Shown here: positions 6,560 through 12,074 of the stretch, in pieces
Layout: each line of letters opens with the position of its first letter
How positions within the stretch are numbered: the stretch's first letter is position 1
Made by a program: the position numbers and the translations under genes
Notes under the pieces: generated by a model
The model's input: only the letters and a program-made list of their open reading frames with translations
Databases searched by the model: none
Told to the model about the DNA's origin: nothing
From: RGIG6353 sp045535585
GTDB taxonomy: Bacteria > Bacillota > Clostridia > Oscillospirales > SIG627
Length of the DNA stretch: 12,074 nucleotides
NCBI GenBank assembly: GCA_045535585.1
Contig: JAZSLY010000168.1
Location: 1 to 12,074, forward strand
Direction of reading: 5' to 3'

Positions 6560-7249
6560 ATGATAAAACTTTCAAACGTCTCAAAGAAATATCCCAACGG
6601 AACGCAGGCGCTTAAAAACGTGTCCGTTACCATCCCCGACGGTGAATTCGTATTTATCGTAGGACCTAACGGAGCAGGAAAAACAACCCTGACAAAGCTT
6701 CTTCTCGGCGAAGAGAAGGCTTCCTCGGGAAAAATTGAGGTTAACGGGTTTGACCTCAACAAAATCAAGAAGAGCAAAATTCCCTATTACAGACGAACTC
6801 TCGGATACGTATTTCAGGAATACAAGCTTTTTCCCAATATGACGGTTTTTGATAACGTGGCCTTTGCTATGCACGTTATCGGTGAGCCGAAAAGAAGAAT
6901 CAAGCGCAGAGTAACCGAATTTTTGAAGGAATTAAATCTGGACAAATACGCCGACAACTACCCCGATGAGTTATCGGGCGGTGAGCAGAGACGAGTTGCA
7001 TTGGCAAGAGCCCTTGTAAACGACCCGAAAATCGTTATTGCAGACGAGCCCACCAACAACTCGGATATGGTTACGGCGGTTGAGATGATGGACCTTTTGG
7101 TCGAGGTAAACAAGCTTGGGAAAACGGTTATCGTAATCACTCACGACCTGAACATCGTTTCCTTCTATAAAAAACGCGTTCTTACTATTACCGATGGATT
7201 GTTGGTTGATGATAATAAACAAAACGGAGGTGTAGAAGATGAAGAGTAA
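6560..7249 (+). CDS. ftsE: Cell division ABC transporter-like ATPase FtsE
   Basis: FtsE is the cytoplasmic ATPase of the FtsEX complex, which transmits ATP hydrolysis through FtsX to peptidoglycan hydrolases at the division site. The 229 residues carry Walker A GPNGAGKTT (35-43), the Q-loop VFQEYKLF (Gln86), signature LSGGEQ (138-143), Walker B IVIADEP (158-164, Glu163) and the switch His195 (ITHD). The D-loop region reads TNNSD where FtsE usually has TGNLD, a small oddity that leaves the Asp in place. I chose the ATG at 6560, preceded by AAGGA, because it gives the family N-terminus MIKLSNVSKKYPNG. An in-frame ATG at 6482 lies inside the upstream structured element and lacks a ribosome binding site. 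It overlaps ftsX by 11 bp. No strong promoter is visible just upstream; TATAAA at 6539-6544 is a weak candidate. Confidence 0.95.
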   Translation: MIKLSNVSKKYPNGTQALKNVSVTIPDGEFVFIVGPNGAGKTTLTKLLLGEEKASSGKIEVNGFDLNKIKKSKIPYYRRTLGYVFQEYKLFPNMTVFDNVAFAMHVIGEPKRRIKRRVTEFLKELNLDKYADNYPDELSGGEQRRVALARALVNDPKIVIADEPTNNSDMVTAVEMMDLLVEVNKLGKTVIVITHDLNIVSFYKKRVLTITDGLLVDDNKQNGGVEDEE

Positions 7250-8186
7250 AACAAGTAAGGGCAATATGCCAAAGGTTAGAAAAAGTAAATCCCTGAAGGT
7301 CGGTTATTGCATGAAGCTTGCAGGCATAGGTCTCTTTAAAAACAGAGTTATGTCGCTGACGTCTATCTTCGTGCTTTTCTCCTGCCTTATTATTCTCGGC
7401 TCCTTCTTCCTCGTAATGCAGAACATCGACTATAACCTTGAAAAGATAGACGGCTTCAACAAGGTCGTGCTTTTCGTTGATAAAAAGGCAACGGCGTTTG
7501 AAACCGCAGAGATTAAGGACCAGCTCTTGACCATTTCGTCGGTTGAGGAGGTTGAGTTCATATCCAAGGAGGCAGCCCTCGAAGAGCAGGTATCACAGTA
7601 TTCCGAGGCGGAATTCCTGATGCAGTCCTACAAGGAAAACAATCCCTTGAAGGACTCCTACGTTATTACCTACAAGCCCGGAACAAACGTTCAGACACTA
7701 ATTATGAATATCGAAAACACTGTCAGCGAAAGCCTGATTTCAAAGCTTAGTGCAAACGTTGAGCTTGCAAATCAGATCCAGAACATAAAGAATGCAATCT
7801 CCATTGTATTCACGTGGCTTCTGGTGCTTATGCTTCTCGTTTCCCTTTTGCTGATTATGAATACTATAAAGCTCTCGGTTTTCTCAAGACGGCACGAGAT
7901 TGCACTTATGAGATACATCGGCGCTACAAACGCCTTTATCTCAGTGCCCTTCCTTATAGAAGGTCTTGCCATAGGACTTGCGTCGGCGGTTATCGCCTAC
8001 CCCGTTCAGTTCCTAATCAATAAGTATTTTATTTTAGGTCTCGTTGACCAGTTTAAGATAATCTCCGTAATGCCCTTTGGTGAGGTAAGCAGAATTCTGG
8101 CAATCGGCTTTGCGGTTATAGGAATTTGTACGGGCTTCTTGGGAAGCTACATATCGCTTAAAAGGTACAACCAGGAAAACTCATAA
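7239..8186 (+). CDS. ftsX: Cell division membrane protein FtsX
   Basis: FtsX is the membrane partner of FtsE and passes its conformational change to an extracytoplasmic murein hydrolase or activator. The 315-residue protein has a basic N-terminus and one membrane helix at about 38-62 (VMSLTSIFVLFSCLIILGS). An extracellular domain of about 110-120 residues follows, then three more helices: AISIVFTWLLVLMLLVSLLL, IEGLAIGLASAVIAYPV and ILAIGFAVIGICTGFLG. Between the second and third is the family motif SRRHEIALMRYIGATNAFI. Topology and length are normal for Gram-positive FtsX. The ATG at 7239 is preceded by GGAGGTG inside the end of ftsE, indicating translational coupling. The M23 peptidase gene follows after 18 bp and is its likely partner. 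Confidence 0.95.
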   Translation: MKSKTSKGNMPKVRKSKSLKVGYCMKLAGIGLFKNRVMSLTSIFVLFSCLIILGSFFLVMQNIDYNLEKIDGFNKVVLFVDKKATAFETAEIKDQLLTISSVEEVEFISKEAALEEQVSQYSEAEFLMQSYKENNPLKDSYVITYKPGTNVQTLIMNIENTVSESLISKLSANVELANQIQNIKNAISIVFTWLLVLMLLVSLLLIMNTIKLSVFSRRHEIALMRYIGATNAFISVPFLIEGLAIGLASAVIAYPVQFLINKYFILGLVDQFKIISVMPFGEVSRILAIGFAVIGICTGFLGSYISLKRYNQENS

Positions 8187-8204
8187 GGAACAGGAGTACA
8201 AAGA

Positions 8205-9410
8205 ATGAGGATTAAAAAAATAACTCTTGTCTTCTTTGTAATGGCTCTCGTATTTTCGACAACTTTTCTTATTTCGGATAATTATAATATTCATTCCGAG
8301 GCGGCACCCACGCTCAGCGAAAATAAGACGACACTTAAAGGTCTTGAAAGTGACTTGAAAAGCATTCAGGGCTCTCTCGACTCCATTAAGGCAAATATTG
8401 CAAAAGCCAAGCAAGGACAGCAGGACCAGTTATACATTAAAAATCAATACGACCAGGAAATAACCCTGACAGAAACTAAAATAGCAACGCTTGAAAAGCT
8501 GATTTCGCAGTACAACGAGCAAATTACCGAAAAGGAAAATGAAATCTTTGAGAAAAGCGGTAACATCGACAACGTACTGCAGGCTATTGCCGAGCGTCTC
8601 GTTATTCAGCAGGAAATGGGAAACAGTAACATTATTTCCTACATTCTCGGCTCCGACGATATTGCAGACCTCTTGTCAAGAATTGAGATTGCAAACGAGC
8701 TTATCGAATACGACAGATCTCTTATAGAAGGGCTTACCAATCAGAGAATTGAATTGACTCTTCTTAAGGACGAGCTTTCCTCCACCAAGGAGAAATGCGC
8801 AGAATCTGTTGTTGAAATGAATGCGGAAATCGAGGCTCTTGAGGGCAAAATACAGCAAGCTCTCGACTATCTTGCGGAATACAAAAAAGACGAAAAAATA
8901 TATCAGGATCAGTATGACAAAAAAGCAAACGAAATGAAGGAGATTGAAGCCGAAGTTAAAGAAATTTTAAAGCAGATCGAGCTTCAGGAAAGAGAAAACT
9001 ACTCTAATCAAGAATTCATCTTCCCTCTCCCAACTACCGTTTACTACGTAAATACGGGTGGTTTCGGCTGGCGTGTATGGTCAAACGGCAGGCAGACAGA
9101 CTTCCACAAGGGTGTAGACTTTGCCTGCGCCAGAGGCACTCCCATCTACGCAAGCAACAGCGGAACAGTCATTATCAGTAAGCTCTCCCCCAGTTACGGT
9201 CATTACGTAGTAATAGACCACGGTGGCGGAGTAACAACTCTTTACGCTCATTGCTCAAAGAGACTCGTTAACGTAGGAGATATCGTCGTTAAAGGCGATA
9301 AAATCTGCGAGGTAGGCAGTACGGGTGACTCGACAGGTAATCACCTTCACTTTTCAGTAATGGAAAACGGTGTTCACGTTGACCCGATGAAATACATATC
9401 AGAGCCATAA
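8205..9410 (+). CDS. Secreted coiled-coil M23 (LytM) peptidoglycan endopeptidase, EnvC/PcsB-like
   Basis: This 401-residue protein likely cleaves peptidoglycan cross-bridges during division. It starts with a signal peptide (MRIKKITLVFFVMALVFSTTFLIS, probable cleavage near HSEA-AP at about 31-34). A long coiled coil (about 40-265) rich in Lys, Glu and Gln follows, as in EnvC and other FtsX-binding proteins. The C-terminal LytM domain (about 280-400) keeps all catalytic positions: His301 and Asp305 (HKGVD), His349 (YAHC) and His380/His382 (HLHF). It should therefore be an active zinc peptidase, unlike EnvC of E. coli, which has lost zinc ligands and only activates amidases. The position directly after ftsX, with an 18-bp gap, strongly suggests that FtsEX controls it through the coiled coil. 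This function is inferred from architecture and context. Confidence 0.9.
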   Translation: MRIKKITLVFFVMALVFSTTFLISDNYNIHSEAAPTLSENKTTLKGLESDLKSIQGSLDSIKANIAKAKQGQQDQLYIKNQYDQEITLTETKIATLEKLISQYNEQITEKENEIFEKSGNIDNVLQAIAERLVIQQEMGNSNIISYILGSDDIADLLSRIEIANELIEYDRSLIEGLTNQRIELTLLKDELSSTKEKCAESVVEMNAEIEALEGKIQQALDYLAEYKKDEKIYQDQYDKKANEMKEIEAEVKEILKQIELQERENYSNQEFIFPLPTTVYYVNTGGFGWRVWSNGRQTDFHKGVDFACARGTPIYASNSGTVIISKLSPSYGHYVVIDHGGGVTTLYAHCSKRLVNVGDIVVKGDKICEVGSTGDSTGNHLHFSVMENGVHVDPMKYISEP

Positions 9411-9423
9411 TCGGAGGGACACA

Positions 9424-10659
9424 ATGAACAAAAAAATTCCATTCAGCGCAAGCCTTGTCTTAATGCTTATTGCAGCACTTCTCACATATCAGATAGTAAC
9501 GGTATCCCTTGACGCAAAATATAACAAAATAATTTCCAAATTTACCGTTCAGCCAATGGAAAATCCAAAGCTTTTGGAAATAGAACAGTTGGTTGAGGAC
9601 AATTTTGTCAAACCCATTGACAACGAGTATCTGTCAAATTCCCTGATTTACGGATACGTTTTCGGCTTGGGCGACAACTACGCTAACTATTACACTGCCG
9701 AAGGATATCAGGAATACGTAGAGAGCCTGCAGGGCGCTCTGACGGGTATCGGTATCAGGGTTACAAGTGAGCTTCTTGACGACGGCATAACCGACAGAAT
9801 AGTTATTTTTGAGGTTATGGAAAATTCCCCTGCCAAAGAAGCGGGGGTCAAGGCGGGCGACATTCTGTGGTCGGTAGAGGGTACCCTTTATAGCGACCTC
9901 GGCTACGAAAAAGCGGTAGAAATGATGCTTGGCGAGGCAGGCACGACCTTGAAATTCGAGGTTCTGCGCTCGGGCAAGGTGCTTGAATTCACAATTGAAA
10001 GAAGGCTCTTCGAGTCTCAGCTTGTAAGCTACAAGCTTACCGATTCCAATGCAAAAATAGGATATATCAGGATATATCAATTCGGCACGTCCACCATTTC
10101 ACAGTTTAAGAATGCGGTTGATTCACTTATGAATCAGGGCGCTGAAAAGTTTATCTTTGACGTAAGAAACAATCCAGGCGGAGAATACGTCTCTATTACA
10201 AGTATACTTGACTACCTTCTCCCCGAGGGCGACATTATCATCACCACCGACAAAAACGGTACTGAGGTAGTGGAGAAGTCCGACAAAAACCACCTTGACG
10301 TGCCTATGGTCGTTCTGGCTAACTCCAGCACGGCAAGTGCGGCGGAGCTTTTCGTGGCAGGTCTAGTTGACTACGAAAAGGCGGTATTCATCGGTGACAC
10401 TACCTACGGAAAGGGCACCGTTCAAAAGACCTTCCCTCTCAGCGACGGAAGTGCAGTTAAGTTTTCAACGAACTATTACCTGCCTCCCTCAAGAGTAAGC
10501 TACGACGGAGTGGGAATAAAGCCCACCTACAGCGTTGAGCTTAGCGAAGAGGCGGCGGCAAGGTTCTATCTTATAAGTGAAGCGGAGGATGCTCAGCTTC
10601 AGGCAGGTATTGAATATCTCGTTACGGGGAAAATTGAAAATTATGAAATAGGAGAATAA
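9424..10659 (+). CDS. S41 family C-terminal processing peptidase (CtpA/CtpB-like) with PDZ domain
   Basis: This serine protease cleaves or degrades proteins outside the cytoplasmic membrane. The 411 residues begin with an uncleaved signal or membrane anchor (SASLVLMLIAALLTYQIVTV, about 8-27). An N-terminal helical region follows, then a PDZ domain (about 98-180, with GIGIRV and NSPAKEAGVKAGDIL) that recognises substrate C-termini, then the S41 catalytic core. Ser305 (in SSTASAAE), Lys330 and Gln334 (YGKGTVQ) have the same spacing, 25 and 4, as the Ser-Lys-Gln triad of Bacillus CtpB. GGAGGG precedes the start. It follows the M23 peptidase by 13 bp and is followed by greA 2 bp after its stop. 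In Firmicutes ctp genes often sit with ftsEX, so a role in turnover of envelope hydrolases is plausible but inferred. Confidence 0.93.
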   Translation: MNKKIPFSASLVLMLIAALLTYQIVTVSLDAKYNKIISKFTVQPMENPKLLEIEQLVEDNFVKPIDNEYLSNSLIYGYVFGLGDNYANYYTAEGYQEYVESLQGALTGIGIRVTSELLDDGITDRIVIFEVMENSPAKEAGVKAGDILWSVEGTLYSDLGYEKAVEMMLGEAGTTLKFEVLRSGKVLEFTIERRLFESQLVSYKLTDSNAKIGYIRIYQFGTSTISQFKNAVDSLMNQGAEKFIFDVRNNPGGEYVSITSILDYLLPEGDIIITTDKNGTEVVEKSDKNHLDVPMVVLANSSTASAAELFVAGLVDYEKAVFIGDTTYGKGTVQKTFPLSDGSAVKFSTNYYLPPSRVSYDGVGIKPTYSVELSEEAAARFYLISEAEDAQLQAGIEYLVTGKIENYEIGE

Positions 10660-10661
10660 AT

Positions 10662-11132
10662 ATGAAAAAAACAGTTGTAACCAAAGAAGGTCTTCTGAAG
10701 CTTCAGGAGGAACTTAACGAATTAAAAACCGTCACCCGTGTTAAAGTCGGTGAGGACTTGAAAAAAGCAAGAGCTTTCGGCGACTTGTCCGAGAACAGTG
10801 AGTACGATGAAGCTAAAAATGAGCAGGCTAAGGTTGAGGGTAGAATTCTCGAGCTTGAAGAAATGCTCAAAAACATTGAGGTAGTTGAAGAAACAAAGTC
10901 GGCTAACGGTGTTGGCTTCGGCTCTGTTGTAACGGTTGTTGACAAGGACGGAGTTGAGGCAACCTACACCGTTGTAGGTGCGGCAGAGGCTAATTTCCTT
11001 GAGGGCAAGATTTCAAACGAATCCCCTATCGGCAACGCTCTTTTCGGTGAGGCGGAAGGAAATACCGTTACGTTTGATACTCCCGCAGGTAAGGAAACCT
11101 TGACTATCAAGTCCGTATCAAACAATAAATAA
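10662..11132 (+). CDS. greA: Transcription elongation factor GreA
   Basis: GreA enters the secondary channel of RNA polymerase and stimulates cleavage of backtracked transcripts, which rescues stalled elongation complexes. The 156-residue length is normal. The N-terminal coiled coil (1-75) carries the acidic tip motif FGDLSENSEYDEAK (about 39-52), whose Asp/Glu pair helps position the catalytic metal. The C-terminal FKBP-like domain includes GSVVTVVDKDG and ISNESPIGNALFGEAEGNTV, both standard. GGAG, lying in the last codons of the protease gene, sets the ATG at 10662. lysS follows 18 bp after its stop, a pairing seen in many Firmicutes, and the two are probably co-transcribed. Confidence 0.97.
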   Translation: MKKTVVTKEGLLKLQEELNELKTVTRVKVGEDLKKARAFGDLSENSEYDEAKNEQAKVEGRILELEEMLKNIEVVEETKSANGVGFGSVVTVVDKDGVEATYTVVGAAEANFLEGKISNESPIGNALFGEAEGNTVTFDTPAGKETLTIKSVSNNK

Positions 11133-11150
11133 AACAAAAGGGTGAATAAA

Positions 11151-12032
11151 ATGGCAGATATAGAAACAAACGTAAACGAGCAGGAGGTCAACGTAAACGA
11201 CCTTATAAGAATAAGACACGAAAAGCTTGACGAATTAAAGGCGGCAGGCGAAGACCCCTTTGAAATAACAAAGTATGACCAGACTCATCACAGCGAGGAA
11301 ATAAAGGCTAATTTCGAAAGTCTTGAAAATCAGCACGTTTCTATCGCAGGAAGAATGGTAGCAAAGAGAATTATGGGTAAGGCATCCTTCTGCAGCGTGC
11401 TTGACCTTCAGGGAAAAATCCAATGCTACGTTTCCCGCGACAGTCTTGGTGAGGAGGAATATAAGAAGTTCAAGAAGCTTGACCTTGGTGACATCATAGG
11501 TGTTGAGGGCTTCGTATTCAAGACCAAGACAGGTGAAATTTCGGTACACGCCGAAAAGCTTGTGCTTCTTTCAAAGAGCTTACAAATTCTTCCCGAAAAA
11601 TACCACGGTCTTACCAATACGGATATGCGTTACCGCCAGAGGTACGTTGACCTTATAATGAACCCCGAGGTTAAGGATACCTTTATCAAGCGCTCCAAGA
11701 TAATCAGCACGATACGCAAGTATCTTGACGACCAGGGCTTTATTGAGGTTGAGACCCCTATGCTTGTATCAAACGCAGGCGGTGCGGCGGCACGCCCCTT
11801 TGAAACTCACTTCAATGCGCTTGATGAGGATTTCAAGCTCAGAATTTCCCTTGAGCTCTACCTCAAGCGTCTAATCGTAGGCGGTCTTGAAAGAGTATAC
11901 GAGATCGGCAGAGTGTTCCGCAATGAGGGTCTTGACACCCGTCACAATCCCGAATTTACTCTCATGGAGCTTTATCAGGCTTATACCGACTACCACGGAA
12001 TGATGGATCTGACTGAGAATATGTTCAGATAA
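11151..12032 (+). CDS. lysS: Lysyl-tRNA synthetase (class II), interrupted by in-frame stop
   Basis: LysS charges tRNA-Lys with lysine. The visible 293 residues include the N-terminal OB-fold anticodon-binding domain (about 55-150, with IAGRMVAKRIMGKASF). Class II motif 1 follows (FIKRSKIISTIRKYLDDQGFIEVETPML), then motif 2 (VFRNEGLDTRHNPEFTLMELY, with Arg257 and Glu259). Motif 3 and the rest of the catalytic core are absent, and a full protein is about 490-500 residues. A TAA at 12030-12032 ends the frame after ENMFR. The next 14 codons (12033-12074) read VAQEVLGTTTIVYT in the same frame, which is normal LysS sequence, so the stop interrupts a longer gene. The start at 11151 is chosen because AAGGGTG lies 7 nt upstream; a GTG at 11142 overlaps that site. 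Either a pseudogene or a base error; other genes here use TAA as a normal stop. Confidence 0.93.
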   Translation: MADIETNVNEQEVNVNDLIRIRHEKLDELKAAGEDPFEITKYDQTHHSEEIKANFESLENQHVSIAGRMVAKRIMGKASFCSVLDLQGKIQCYVSRDSLGEEEYKKFKKLDLGDIIGVEGFVFKTKTGEISVHAEKLVLLSKSLQILPEKYHGLTNTDMRYRQRYVDLIMNPEVKDTFIKRSKIISTIRKYLDDQGFIEVETPMLVSNAGGAAARPFETHFNALDEDFKLRISLELYLKRLIVGGLERVYEIGRVFRNEGLDTRHNPEFTLMELYQAYTDYHGMMDLTENMFR

Positions 12033-12074
12033 GTGGCACAGGAGGTTCTCGGAACCACTACCATCGTGTACACC

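Noticed and set aside
12030..12032. Stop codon reassignment (TAA read as an amino acid)
   Set aside because: The other genes in the window, such as prmA, rsmE, ftsX and greA, end normally at TAA with the next gene starting soon after, so a standard code is in use.
1..12074. CRISPR array or long tandem repeats
   Set aside because: Reading the intergenic regions showed no series of regularly spaced direct repeats; only the inverted repeats listed were found.

Overview
The window looks like a piece of a Firmicutes (Clostridia-type) chromosome. All genes lie on the + strand, with strong GGAGG-type ribosome binding sites, a perfect sigma-A promoter, and the gene pairs prmA-rsmE and ftsE-ftsX-M23 peptidase-ctp. 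It may come from a gut or metagenome-assembled genome; that is an inference, because no ribosomal RNA or species marker is present.

Region 1 (1-1840) is the edge of a prophage or its remnant. It holds the C-terminal end of a phage terminase large subunit, then directly a large serine recombinase (phage-type integrase). No portal, capsid or tail genes lie between them. The recombinase ribosome binding site sits in one arm of a 13-bp perfect inverted repeat.

Region 2 (1841-6198) is chromosomal. It holds a small P-loop protein of unknown role with its own promoter and a hairpin terminator. Next come prmA (ribosomal protein L11 methyltransferase) and rsmE (16S rRNA U1498 methyltransferase), separated by a perfect TTGACA-17-TATAAT promoter with a palindrome over the -10 box. 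An eight-helix membrane protein and a CdaR/PucR-type regulator follow in tight succession.

Region 3 (6199-6559) is a 361-bp stretch with no convincing gene. It contains an 11-bp hairpin and then a 271-bp element closed by 28-nt inverted arms, with several nested hairpins inside. It could be a structured RNA or a small non-autonomous mobile element. It matches no RNA family I recognise and is the best candidate here for something undescribed.

Region 4 (6560-12074) is a compact operon-like run: ftsE, ftsX, a secreted coiled-coil M23 peptidase, an S41 processing peptidase, greA and lysS. FtsEX probably drives the M23 enzyme during division, and the S41 protease may process or turn over envelope proteins. 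The lysS frame has an in-frame TAA at 12030-12032, yet lysyl-tRNA synthetase-like sequence continues in the same frame to the window end. This is either a true nonsense mutation or a sequence error.
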